Positions 8,335 to 17,900 of a stretch of 64,000 bases of DNA are shown here, piece after piece (positions within the stretch are counted from its first letter, which is position 1; the number at the start of each line of letters is the position of its first letter). The translations under genes were made by a program, and so were the position numbers. The notes under the pieces were generated by a model. That model was not told where the DNA came from. It made no database searches and saw nothing but the letters and a program-made list of their open reading frames with translations. This stretch comes from Pseudomonadota bacterium (GTDB lineage: Bacteria > Desulfobacterota > Desulfobacteria > Desulfobacterales > JAHIVH01): NCBI GenBank assembly GCA_018816735.1, contig JAHIVH010000088.1, positions 1-64,000 of the forward strand, given 5' to 3'.

Positions 8335-10380
8335 ATGGACAGAAATTCCATTTTTAAAAAACTCGTAAACTCTGGCATTCATACCCATGACCAATACAGA
8401 GATATGGCATTTTCAAGAAACATCGGACTCCTCACCCAGGAGGAACAGGATCTGCTGGCAAATGTTCGCGTGGGGATTCCAGGCATGGGAGGTGTCGGAG
8501 GCCTTCATTTCATTACACTTGTAAGAACCGGCATTGGGAAATTCCATATCTCCGACTTTGATAAATTTGAGGCGGCCAATGTGAACAGGCAATATGGTGC
8601 CAGAATTCCTGATTTCGGGCATTCCAAACTGGAAGCCATGAAACGGGAAGCCTTATCCATCAATCCCTATCTGGATATCAAGGCATTCAATGAAGGACTC
8701 ACCGAAGACAATCTGGATGATTTTCTTGAAGGAGTCGATGTTGTTCTGGATTCCCTGGACTATTTTGAATTTGAAATCAGGAGAAAACTGTTCAACAGAG
8801 CCCAGGAAAAAGGTACATATGTGATTACCGCAGGCCCTCTGGGGTTCAGCGCGGCCATGCTCATTTTCTCACCCCATGAAGGCATGACATTTGATGAGTA
8901 TTTTAATATTTCCGATCGTATGGAACCTGTGGACAAGTACATTTCTTTCGGTATCGGCCTTGCACCGAAAACCACCCATTTTCAATATGTGGATTTTTCA
9001 AAAGTCGATGTTGATAAACAGTGCGGGCCGTCCCTGAATATAGCATGCCAGCTCTGTTCAGCAATGGCCGCCACCCAAGCGCTTAAAATCGTATTAAAAC
9101 GAGGCAGAGTCAAATCCGTTCCGCATTATATTCAGTTTGACCCGTATGTGGGCAAACTCCATACAGGCAAACTCTTCAGGGGCAATCGTCATCCCATACA
9201 AAAAATGAAAATAAGCATTGCAAAAAAACTGGTTGAAAACAGAAGAAAACAGCATCATACGGAAATTCCCGAACTTCCCAAGGCAAAACCGTCAAAGGAC
9301 ACGATTCCGGAAGAGGTCATCCGATATTTAATAAAAGCGGGTATTCAGGCGCCATCCGGTGATAATGCCCAGCCATGGAAATTCTCCTATACCGGAAATG
9401 CTGTCAATCTCTACATCGATAGAAATGCGGACACCTCTTTTTTTAATGTCAACCAGACCGCATCTTTTATTTCCTGCGGTGCAGTCATTGAAAACATTAA
9501 AATCGCAGCCAAAAGCCTGTACCTGGATACGGAAACAGACATTCTTCCTGACCGTAATAATCATGATCTGATCGCCACAATCCGCCTCCTTCATGCTGAA
9601 TCCAGTGATTCTGTTCTGGCAGATCATATTTTCAGCCGTCAGACCAACAGAAAATTGTTTGGGAAGAAGCCTGTGTCTCCTGTCCTTTTAAAGGAACTTG
9701 AAGCTGCTGTTGAACCCTTTTCAGGGGTAAAACTTCACTGTGTTACCGGAAAAGAAAGCCTTAAAAAACTGGGAGACCTGATATTTGATATTGACCGGAT
9801 AAGAAGTGAGCACCGGCCGCTTCATGAACACCTGCATAAAATGATCCGGTATACACCTGAAGATGCTGAAAACAAAAAAGACGGGCTGCCCCTTAAAAAT
9901 CTGGAAGCCGGGCTGCCCGGAGAAGCCATCCTCAAAATCACCCGCCCCTGGCCTGTGATGAACATTGCAAACAAGGCAGGCCTGGGAAAAATGATCGCTC
10001 ATATCTCAAGACAGGGAATATTGAAATCGGGTGGCGCCGCACTTTTAACTGTTTCCGGCACCTTGCCTGAAGATTTTATAAAGGGTGGCAGAGCACTTGA
10101 AAACATATGGCTGACCCTCACCAGAAAAGGCCTTTTTGTCCAGCCAATGACGGCCATAACCCTTTTTTGGACCAGGTGGCAGATGGAAGGGGGAAAAAAT
10201 TTTATTGACGCCCACAAAGAACGTCTCCCCGCTATCTGGGATGCCTATCAAGCGCTTTTCCCGGATGTCACTTTTTCAAAAGATGGCCACATCATGCTGT
10301 TTCGCATGGGGTATGGCAAAGGGGTACGCTGCAATACCTACAGGAAGGAAATAGACGCATTGATCCGAAAAAACGCCTGA
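8335..10380 (+). CDS. ThiF/E1-like adenylyltransferase fused to a nitroreductase domain
   Basis: A 681-residue two-domain protein. Residues about 30-290 are a ThiF/MoeB/E1 domain: GMGGVGG (50-56) for ATP, the ISDFDKFEAANVNRQ strand with the Asp and Arg of the family, and a single CQLC pair rather than the two CxxC pairs that bind zinc in MoeB. Residues about 325-680 are nitroreductase-like: APSGDNAQPWKF near the FMN-binding start and LFRMGYGKGV near the end. The same architecture is known from the mycobacterial Rv1355c family, of unproven function. ATG 8335 has AGGGGA just upstream; a GTG at 8308 is an alternative. It converges on an N-acyltransferase gene 29 bases away. It likely activates a carboxylate and reduces or oxidises the product; the substrate is unknown. 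Confidence 0.8.
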   Translation: MDRNSIFKKLVNSGIHTHDQYRDMAFSRNIGLLTQEEQDLLANVRVGIPGMGGVGGLHFITLVRTGIGKFHISDFDKFEAANVNRQYGARIPDFGHSKLEAMKREALSINPYLDIKAFNEGLTEDNLDDFLEGVDVVLDSLDYFEFEIRRKLFNRAQEKGTYVITAGPLGFSAAMLIFSPHEGMTFDEYFNISDRMEPVDKYISFGIGLAPKTTHFQYVDFSKVDVDKQCGPSLNIACQLCSAMAATQALKIVLKRGRVKSVPHYIQFDPYVGKLHTGKLFRGNRHPIQKMKISIAKKLVENRRKQHHTEIPELPKAKPSKDTIPEEVIRYLIKAGIQAPSGDNAQPWKFSYTGNAVNLYIDRNADTSFFNVNQTASFISCGAVIENIKIAAKSLYLDTETDILPDRNNHDLIATIRLLHAESSDSVLADHIFSRQTNRKLFGKKPVSPVLLKELEAAVEPFSGVKLHCVTGKESLKKLGDLIFDIDRIRSEHRPLHEHLHKMIRYTPEDAENKKDGLPLKNLEAGLPGEAILKITRPWPVMNIANKAGLGKMIAHISRQGILKSGGAALLTVSGTLPEDFIKGGRALENIWLTLTRKGLFVQPMTAITLFWTRWQMEGGKNFIDAHKERLPAIWDAYQALFPDVTFSKDGHIMLFRMGYGKGVRCNTYRKEIDALIRKNA

Positions 10381-10409
10381 CACAAACAGGATCGGACTTC
10401 TTTTTTAAA

Positions 10410-11162
10410 TCAGTCCACGTCTTTCATCAAATGATAAAACCGGTCATTCTTGGGCCAGTACTGTTCTTCAAGGCCCTCTGCAAGGAAAAGGATAAAATCC
10501 GGTTTTTCCGTGATCCAGTAGCTCTCCATTTCATCAATAAAGGCGATATAGGGTGTCCGCAAACCATGATAGTCCACTTCATGGCCAATAGGATAAAATA
10601 AAAAGCCCATATGTGACAGGGCTTCAAAAAGAAATTTTTCGGAAATCATGCACCAATGCGTAAATCCCATTTTTTTCGTTATCTGATAGATAAGCCTGAA
10701 CAGGCCATAGACAATTACAGGTCTTTGCCGGCGATCAGGTGTACTTCGAGCAGCAGACCGCCTTTCAAACTTGCCCTGTTCGGCAGATACGCCCCGAAAC
10801 AGGATGTCCTCTTTTCGTCGCCTGAAATCAGCATGAACGGCAAATCGCGATACTTCGATAATTTTATCCAGAATCGATTTGTCCCCCACGAAAGAGACTT
10901 CTTCAATATGCGCCACGGGCAAGCCGATATCAGAATTGAGAATGATTCGCATGGTTGCAATCACATGACCTGTCTCATCATCAATTGCGGCAAAATGAAT
11001 GGAGAAAGGGTCATATATATCGGATTCATATCCTTCCGGATGATCCTCAGGCTTCTCGAATCCGAACTCCTCCACATAAATTTTGTACCTGAGCTTATAA
11101 ATCTCTCTTTTTAATGCGTCATCTTCGGCGACCAAAAAACTGACATTACCCAGCTTAAACAT
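10410..11162 (-). CDS. Autoinducer-synthase/FeeM-like N-acyltransferase (exosortase-associated acyltransferase type)
   Basis: A 250-residue GNAT-fold protein. The segments YKLRYKIYVEEFGFE, YDPFSIHFAA, ATMRIIL and IIEVSRFAVHADFRRR match the acyl-homoserine-lactone synthase superfamily, closest in pattern to FeeM N-acyl amino acid synthases and the PEP-CTERM/exosortase-associated acyltransferase family. Such enzymes move an acyl chain from acyl-ACP to an amine. The start ATG has GGAGGG five bases upstream. It converges with the ThiF-nitroreductase gene and diverges from a methyltransferase gene. No exosortase, PEP-CTERM protein or LuxR regulator is in the window, so small-molecule synthesis is the more likely role. 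Confidence 0.7.
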   Translation of the reverse strand: MFKLGNVSFLVAEDDALKREIYKLRYKIYVEEFGFEKPEDHPEGYESDIYDPFSIHFAAIDDETGHVIATMRIILNSDIGLPVAHIEEVSFVGDKSILDKIIEVSRFAVHADFRRRKEDILFRGVSAEQGKFERRSAARSTPDRRQRPVIVYGLFRLIYQITKKMGFTHWCMISEKFLFEALSHMGFLFYPIGHEVDYHGLRTPYIAFIDEMESYWITEKPDFILFLAEGLEEQYWPKNDRFYHLMKDVD

Positions 11163-11598
11163 GTTTCCCTCCAGTTGAGTGAACCATTACAATTTTTATT
11201 TTCCGGAAAATTACTGACCAGCATTATGAAATTATTATATCACTTGCACATGATTAAAAAAGGAAAAAATGAATGGCTCTTTTTCCTGTCCTAAAAAAAG
11301 CTGTATCAACGTCAATCTGTTCCTATCAGCATTCACGATAATTACAAGACCAAAATTATATTCATTTAAAGTAAATCATATTATTATATTTCTTAAAATA
11401 TTCAGATATATTCACCCGATAATATACGCCATTCATATCAGGTGAACACCATTATATCATTTAAAAGCTTGAAATTTTCCATTTAGTATGAGATAAATAT
11501 TCGAATATCTGAATAAAACCAGCTGCTTTTCAATACCCGGTTTGCATTCACCAATATCACTGCACCCGAACTTACGTTACCTAAAAGGAGCAAGTCTG
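11163..11598. promoter_or_regulatory. AT-rich divergent intergenic region with inverted repeats
   Basis: No gene is seen in these 436 bases between the acyltransferase and methyltransferase genes. The part 11340-11520 is very AT-rich. It holds a perfect 10-bp inverted repeat pair (ATTCAGATAT at 11400-11409, ATATCTGAAT at 11505-11514), a perfect 12-bp palindrome at 11497-11508, and TTCACC/GGTGAA arms at 11411-11416 and 11441-11446. These could be operators for one or both divergent genes; no consensus for a known regulator is evident. Confidence 0.35.
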
Positions 11599-12354
11599 AT
11601 GTCTTCCAAGTCACAACGCATTATGGAACCCGAAGTAGTCGAAACACTCGAAGAAGTGTATGCCTATGACAGGCTTTCACTCAAATATCTGATGATACTC
11701 CATAATGGGTTTATCGAAACGGTCATCAATGCAAGTCCTGAAAAAGGAAGATTTCTGGAAATCGGATGCGGATCAGGAAGAATTGCGATCGGGATTGCCA
11801 AATACACACAGCAGATAAGGCTGGTTGGGATTGATTTATCGGACAGTATGCTGGTCGTTGCAAAAGACAATGCCACGAAAGAAGGCGTAAACCACCGGGT
11901 TCATTTTAAATCTGCAGACGCCAAGGAACTGCCGTTCGAGGACAACACATTTGATTCTGTCTTTTGCCACAATATGCTTCATCACCTCCATGACCCTGCA
12001 CCTGTGCTTCGGGAAATGGCACGCGTAGTCAAAAAAGATGGCGCATTACTTATAAGGGATTTGGTCAGAAAATCCCGATTCATGGCCAAACTCCATGTCG
12101 GTATTTTTGGTCTCACATACAACAAGTTGATGAAAAAAGAATATTATGATTCAATTGTTGCTGCTTTTTCAAAAAAAGAATTTGAGAATTTTAAAGAACT
12201 GCTTGGCATGGAAGGACTGAATCGAACCAGCCAGTTTATCACGCACCAGGGGATTGAAAAGCCATCTGAACGCAAGCGCAATGACTATGTATCTATCCCC
12301 ACCCCTTTTGTTAAAAATATGCTTAAAAAAATGTATGTATCCAGATATAAATAA
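11599..12354 (+). CDS. Class I SAM-dependent methyltransferase
   Basis: A 251-residue soluble methyltransferase. Motif I is FLEIGCGSGRIAIGIA, followed by LVGIDLSDSM (acidic residue for the ribose), ADAKELPFEDNTFDSVF, and MLHHLHDP, the pattern of the Methyltransf_11/UbiE group that acts on small molecules. ATG 11599 is chosen because AAAGGAG lies 8 bases upstream; a TTG at 11542 lacks a site. It is transcribed away from the acyltransferase over a shared regulatory region, so it may methylate the product of that cluster. Substrate unknown. Confidence 0.8.
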   Translation: MSSKSQRIMEPEVVETLEEVYAYDRLSLKYLMILHNGFIETVINASPEKGRFLEIGCGSGRIAIGIAKYTQQIRLVGIDLSDSMLVVAKDNATKEGVNHRVHFKSADAKELPFEDNTFDSVFCHNMLHHLHDPAPVLREMARVVKKDGALLIRDLVRKSRFMAKLHVGIFGLTYNKLMKKEYYDSIVAAFSKKEFENFKELLGMEGLNRTSQFITHQGIEKPSERKRNDYVSIPTPFVKNMLKKMYVSRYK

Positions 12355-12754
12355 ACGGAATAAGTAAAAAAAAAGCAACCTTCCTCCACATGCGAAAGAA
12401 CGCTGCCATATTGTTCTATGTGTGTTTTAAGGCCAATCCTCCCATCATTTTTCTTAACAGACTGAAATCAATTAGTATAAATATTGACAGATCAGATGTG
12501 GCATGCAATAACAGCACAAGTATTTTCGTAATCAAAAAACCCGGTCCCCCCTATTTGCCTTAAGAGGGGCCGGATATTTTCGATTCATATTTTCAAACTG
12601 TTCCATCATTACAAATATTCAAATACACAAAAAGGGGGGGGAGGCACTTATAAAAATTCATTTGAAATCCGCCAGTAGAATTAAACATTATGCTGGCATG
12701 GCACCATTATAACAATCTCGCTTTTCTAACGGTTAAAAGGCAAAGAGGGGAATA
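12355..12754. other. Noncoding gap with a possible terminator hairpin
   Basis: No convincing gene in these 400 bases. CCGGTCCCC at 12541-12549 can pair with GGGGCCGG at 12566-12573 with one bulge, preceded by an A run and followed by TTTT, so it may terminate the methyltransferase transcript. A weak TTGACA lies near 12484, and AGAGGGG before 12755 is the ribosome site of the cytochrome gene. Confidence 0.35.
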
Positions 12755-13069
12755 ATGAAAAAATTATACCGTTTCATTATCATTTTCGTTCTTCTTGGCT
12801 TGTGTATCCAGCCGAGACTGCATGCGGAAGACGGAAAGGATCTTTTTGTGACAAAATGCGGTAAATGCCATACCCGGGGGGACGCGCCCGATGTTGCACC
12901 CGTCAAATATGCATCCAGTCAATGGAAAAGATTTTTTTCCAGAGACAAACACAAACGAAAAAAAGATATCAGTGGCGAAATTTCACCGGAAGAAATCACG
13001 ACAATAGAAAAATATCTGACCAACCATGCGGCTGATTCGGATTTGCCAATTGCAGCAGGACTGAGATAA
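12755..13069 (+). CDS. Small periplasmic single-heme c-type cytochrome
   Basis: A 104-residue protein with a signal peptide (MKKLYRF start, cleavage near LHA-ED) and one heme site CGKCH. No clear distal Met motif of classic class I cytochromes is visible, and the middle is very basic (RDKHKRKKD). The start has AGAGGGG upstream. The gene is followed 15 bases later by a DUF3373-like outer-membrane beta-barrel, so the pair is probably one transcription unit. Electron transfer in the periplasm is likely; the redox partner is unknown. Confidence 0.75.
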   Translation: MKKLYRFIIIFVLLGLCIQPRLHAEDGKDLFVTKCGKCHTRGDAPDVAPVKYASSQWKRFFSRDKHKRKKDISGEISPEEITTIEKYLTNHAADSDLPIAAGLR

Positions 13070-13084
13070 AAAACGGAGGAAAAG

Positions 13085-14629
13085 ATGATGACAAAAAAAA
13101 CTGTTTTTAGACTATTTTTAATGTCTGTTATGTTCTTCTGGGTATATCCGGTTATGGCCGGTAGTATTCTGGTTGATAAAGATTTATTTGAAAAAATTTA
13201 CAGACGTCAGATGATCCTTGAGAAAAAACTCGAAAAACTCGAAAATGCAGACCCAGGCAAGAAAACCTCTACAGACTTAACCCAGGAAGAATTTGATGAA
13301 ATTGCCGACCGGCTGGATATGGTTGAAACCAAGTCGATACTTGATAAAGTAAGAGTCAGCGGAAGCCTTAGAACCCGGTATGACAATTTCAATTTTGAAA
13401 AAATTGCACGACTCGACGCTTTTGGTGTGCCGAATCTGAAAGACCAGTATGACGGTGAATCCACCGAAACCTGGTCAAACCGTCTCCGCCTTGATTTAAG
13501 GTCAGATGTAACCACAAATATTATTTTTCACGGCCGGTTAAGCTACTTCAAACTCTGGGGTGACCATAATTATGATACAGATGCTGAATTTGACGGTGAT
13601 GTTCATTCCGCATCGACCTCGGTTTCAGGTGACCTCCACGTGGAACGGGCATATATCGACTATTTTGTTCCCAACACCCCTATTTCCTTCACATTTGGAC
13701 GGCTTCCCGGCACTGGCGGCCCCCCCACGGAATACAAGGACAATACCACCCGGAAATCCACCTGGCCGATGCTGATGACCAGTACAGAGGCAGATGGCAT
13801 CATCTTCAACCTGGACTTGGACCAGCTTTTTCATCTCAAAAAAGGAATGTTCCGTATCACCTATAATAAAAATCTCCAGGACTACCTGAAAACCATGTCA
13901 GAAAAAGAAGACCGGTCCGATGATACACGTTCAGTAACGGCAGCCTTTGAAATGATGGTGCCCGGTGTCAACAATTCACTGTTCTGGCTAAGTTATGTCA
14001 AGGTTTACGATTTGAGAACCGTTCCGGAAAAACTACTCCCAGAAAACCTCAAAATTTTAGACAAGCCACGAAACTCGGGAGATTTTGACGTGTCCACCGC
14101 ACACCTGCAGTTTGACAATATTTTCAATACGGGTATAGACTGGTTTGGGGCCTATGTGCACAATGAGATCGTCCCGAACAAAGAAGGTACGTTAATAGGA
14201 ATGGATTTTACCGGTGATAGGCAGACCTTTACGCCAGTTATAGAATTAGGCCTTTTTTCAGACAGTATCAAAGGTAACCTCGGAGAATTCAGGGAAGGCG
14301 ATGCTTTTTACACGGGCCTCCGTTACACCATCCCGATCCAAGCCATCAATTATCCCAAAATCGGGGTCGAATTTAACCGGGGATCAAAATATTTCATGGG
14401 CGGCATCCTGATATCTGAAGGTGGTGAAATCACCAACAAACTAGGCATTTACGGTGATGCGTATGAAGCGTATTATATCCAGCCCATTAATCAAAAACAC
14501 ATGTATCTGAGATTGGGCGCCATTTATATTGAACACAACTATTACAACCCCAACCTGTTTTTCGGCACGCAACCCAAAAGCGACATGACCGAATTGAATA
14601 TCTATACGCTGGTTGATGTCAGATTCTGA
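13085..14629 (+). CDS. DUF3373-like outer-membrane beta-barrel protein
   Basis: A 514-residue exported protein. It has a signal peptide ending near VMA-GS, a short coiled-coil with DLFEKIYRRQMILEKKLEKL, and then many alternating strands (GSLRTRYDNF, NRLRLDLRSDV, HGRLSYFKLWGD) ending in a C-terminal Phe, as outer-membrane barrels do. The order of segments, including FTFGRLPGTGGPPTEY, fits the DUF3373 family found in anaerobic Proteobacteria. GGAGG lies just before ATG 13085. Its cytochrome neighbour suggests a porin-cytochrome role, which is inference; a plain porin is the alternative. Confidence 0.7.
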   Translation: MMTKKTVFRLFLMSVMFFWVYPVMAGSILVDKDLFEKIYRRQMILEKKLEKLENADPGKKTSTDLTQEEFDEIADRLDMVETKSILDKVRVSGSLRTRYDNFNFEKIARLDAFGVPNLKDQYDGESTETWSNRLRLDLRSDVTTNIIFHGRLSYFKLWGDHNYDTDAEFDGDVHSASTSVSGDLHVERAYIDYFVPNTPISFTFGRLPGTGGPPTEYKDNTTRKSTWPMLMTSTEADGIIFNLDLDQLFHLKKGMFRITYNKNLQDYLKTMSEKEDRSDDTRSVTAAFEMMVPGVNNSLFWLSYVKVYDLRTVPEKLLPENLKILDKPRNSGDFDVSTAHLQFDNIFNTGIDWFGAYVHNEIVPNKEGTLIGMDFTGDRQTFTPVIELGLFSDSIKGNLGEFREGDAFYTGLRYTIPIQAINYPKIGVEFNRGSKYFMGGILISEGGEITNKLGIYGDAYEAYYIQPINQKHMYLRLGAIYIEHNYYNPNLFFGTQPKSDMTELNIYTLVDVRF

Positions 14630-14671
14630 TATTGTGCGGTTTGTTGCTGAAAAACGAGAATTCACTATTTC

Positions 14672-14698
14672 AAAGGACGGGTACATGCCCGTCCTTTT
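14672..14698 (+). terminator. Rho-independent terminator after the beta-barrel gene
   Basis: A 10-bp perfect stem (14672-14681 with 14688-14697), a 6-base loop and a short T run, 43 bases after the stop codon. Confidence 0.75.
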
Positions 14699-14918
14699 CA
14701 TTAAACCGGATTCCAACCGTTATCAGCTGGCAAAAAAGGAATGTTTTCACATTGGCTCACTTAAAGATTTAATTTTTTGCAAGAATATTATATAGTGGCC
14801 AATGGCGTTAACATAAATTATCGGATCACATAAAAAATCTGTATCTGGATACGTCAAATGCTCGATTCAGTCCTGATCAGGATGGGGTTCCAAGACTGAA
14901 AAAGGTGTTAAACACATA

Positions 14919-14942
14919 ATGTCCACGGTTGAATTGAATTGA
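14919..14942 (+). CDS. Possible seven-residue leader peptide coupled to the kinase gene
   Basis: ATG 14919 opens a frame of seven codons (MSTVELN) whose TGA stop at 14940-14942 overlaps the TTG start of the kinase in a TTGA junction. An AAAAAGG lies about 12 bases upstream. The kinase frame itself has no ribosome site and no ATG, so translational coupling through this mini-frame would explain how it starts. It could also be chance or a sequence error. Confidence 0.3.
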   Translation: MSTVELN

Positions 14943-17900
14943 ATCAAACAAAAAAAATATTCATCGGTTATATTGCCCTCACAACCATTATCATTGCCAT
15001 AGGTATCCTTTCCTTTCTTCAGAACAGAGAACTGGGTGAAAAAGTAGATTATCTGACAACAGAGGTCTCAACAAAAGTCAAACTGGCAGATGACATCAAG
15101 TTCACTATTCTTTCAATGAAAAACTCGGTTGAAAAATTCATCTATCTCAATAAAGAGGAAGATAATATTGAGGCGGAAAAAAATATCTCTAAAGTGATCG
15201 AAATTGTGGTACAAGCGGGAACCCGGCTTAAAGGGTTTCCGGAACGTGACATTCTGGCGGAAATCTATAACCTGACAAAGGATTATATAACCAAATACAG
15301 AAATGTGGTTATCCGTTACAATTCCAGAAACGACAACAAACGCACCCTGCAGCTTCTGGGTAAAAAAATTCAGAGCAGACTGAACCGGATTCAGAATCCG
15401 GAAGAAAATATGGTTAAACTCAACCATGAATTCATGGCCGCACGCATCGAAGTAGAAAGATATATGGCTGAATATAATTTCAGTTTTGCGACAAACGCCA
15501 ATGTGATCCTTGAACAGATCATGGAATCCCTGGAAGGATATCAACCGGAGGATATTCTTCTTTCCATAGAAGATTTCAAGGACGATTTTGAAGGCCTGGT
15601 TCTTGTGACCAATAAAATGGATGAAGAGGTCAAGGAAACCATTTTCCCAATGGCCCCCCAGATTGTTACGCTTGCCAATGATATTTCGAACTCGGCGTGG
15701 AAAGAAATGACACAGGCCAGAGACGAAGTTGTAAAAGAAGTATCTTCAGCCAAAAAAATATTTATCCTGATCATTATCATCATCGTGATTATTTTATTCG
15801 CTGGCGGCCTGCTCTCCGCATCAAACCAGGAGCTCGCCAAAGCCAAAGAAGTGACAGAGGCCTCTGCAAAATCAAAAAGTGAATTCCTGGCCAATATGAG
15901 CCATGAAATCAGAACGCCCATGAATGCCATTATCGGCATGTGCGAACTCGTGAGCGAGACCGACCTGAACACAAAACAAAAACAATATATCAAAGTGATC
16001 AACTCATCCTCCCGGTCTCTGCTGGCGCTGATTAACGATATTCTTGATTTCTCAAAAATTGATGCGGGAAAACTTGATTTTGAAAATATCCCCTTTTCGA
16101 TAAGGGACATTATTGAAGAAGTTTCAGATATGTATATAGAAAAGGTTCAAGAGAAATCTGTTGAATTCATACTGGATATTGCTCCTGATGTGCCACGATG
16201 TATCGTTTCTGATCCGTTAAGGTTAAGACAGGTCCTTTCAAACCTCACAACAAACGCATTTAAATTCACTGAAAAAGGTGAAATCTGTGTTTCGGTTGAG
16301 GTCATCGATATGCACGATGTGTTTGTCAAACTCAAATTTGGTGTCAGAGATACCGGCATAGGCATCGATGCTGATAAAAAAGATAAACTTTTTAATGCAT
16401 TTGCCCAGGAAGACGGTTCCACATCAAGGAAATATGGTGGTACAGGTCTTGGGCTCACCATCTGTAAAAAAATTGCGGAAATGATGGGTGGGGAAATCTG
16501 GGTCGAAAGTGAGAAAGGAAAAGGAAGCACATTTTTCTTTACAACAGAATTTGAAGTATCCACAGAAGGTGAAGAGCCTGAAACAGAAGCACCAAAAGAT
16601 CTGTCCCAATTAAAAGTGCTCATCGTGGAAGACAACCCCTCAACCATGATGGTTATCAAACGCTTCGTGGAATCCTTCGGTTTTATAGCCTATATGGCGG
16701 ACAGTGCAGAGTCCGGTCTTAAAATGCATGAAAAAGCCATTGAAGAACGAAAGCCATTTGGGCTGATTATTATGGATGTTCTGTTACCCGGTATGGATGG
16801 TATCACCGCTTCCAAACTGATTAAAACAGATTCAAGGATTTCCCCTCCGCCAATTATTGTCATCAGTGCCATCGGAAGTGACGCTGAGGTGAAACGGTCC
16901 CTTGAAGCTGGTGTGGAGAGTTTCCTCATAAAACCGATCAAACAATCCCTTCTTTTTGACACCACGATGGAGGTATTTGGATACAAGAAAAAAGATGACC
17001 CCGCGGATAATGCAAAAGAAGAGTCCTGGGAACAGGAATTTGAAAATATTGAGGTACTTCTGGTTGAAGATAATCCCATCAACCAGCTTGTGGCCACCGA
17101 AATACTGGAAAAGGTCAATATCCTTGTTGATACGGCAAACAGCGGGCTGGGAGCCATTGAATCCATCAAAGAAAAAACTTACGATCTCGTCCTCATGGAT
17201 GTGCAAATGCCGGAAATGGATGGACTTGAGGCGACCCGGCTGATTCGGAGCGACAGAACAAATATCAATCTCCCGATTATTGCCATGACCGCCAATGCCA
17301 TGATCGGTGACCGTGAAAAATGTATTGATGCCGGGATGAATGATTATGTCACAAAACCGATCGATACAAATGAATTGTTTAAAACCATGTCAAAATGGTT
17401 AAAACGCACCCAAAAGAAAGAAGATATTGAAGCAATACCGACTAAAATTGTGGAGGTTAAATTGACAGAAGACGAACTGCCGGCACATCTTCCAGGAATC
17501 GATATCGAATCCGGTTTAAAGAGAATTGGGGGTAATAAAAAGCTGTTCCGGAAAATTCTTAAGGAATTCCTGAAAACCTATGAAAACGTTGTGATTGAAA
17601 TCAGAGACTCTTTTCAGGCAAAAGATACAGAACTGCTTGCAAGAACGGTACATACACTCAAAGGAGTGGCAGGCAACTTTTCAGCCATTGAGCTTCAGGA
17701 AAAAGCCCTTGAACTCGAAACAGCCATCAAGCAGGGTAAAGACGATGAATTCGATGATCGCCTGAAAACCCTTGAAACCGCTCTTAACAAGGTTCTTGAT
17801 GCAGCACGAAGCATAGAACCCCCGCCCGCTGTTCAGGACACTCAGGCAGGAACACACCCGGCTGAAAACAAAGAAATTATCACCTCTGAAGTCGCACCAT

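Noticed and set aside
10410..11162. Acyltransferase as a classic LuxI homoserine-lactone synthase
   Set aside because: The pattern is closer to FeeM and exosortase-associated enzymes, and no LuxR gene or lux box was seen.
12690..12715. Sigma-54 promoter before the cytochrome gene
   Set aside because: TGGCATGGCAC resembles part of the -24 box, but the TTGC of the -12 box is missing at the right spacing.
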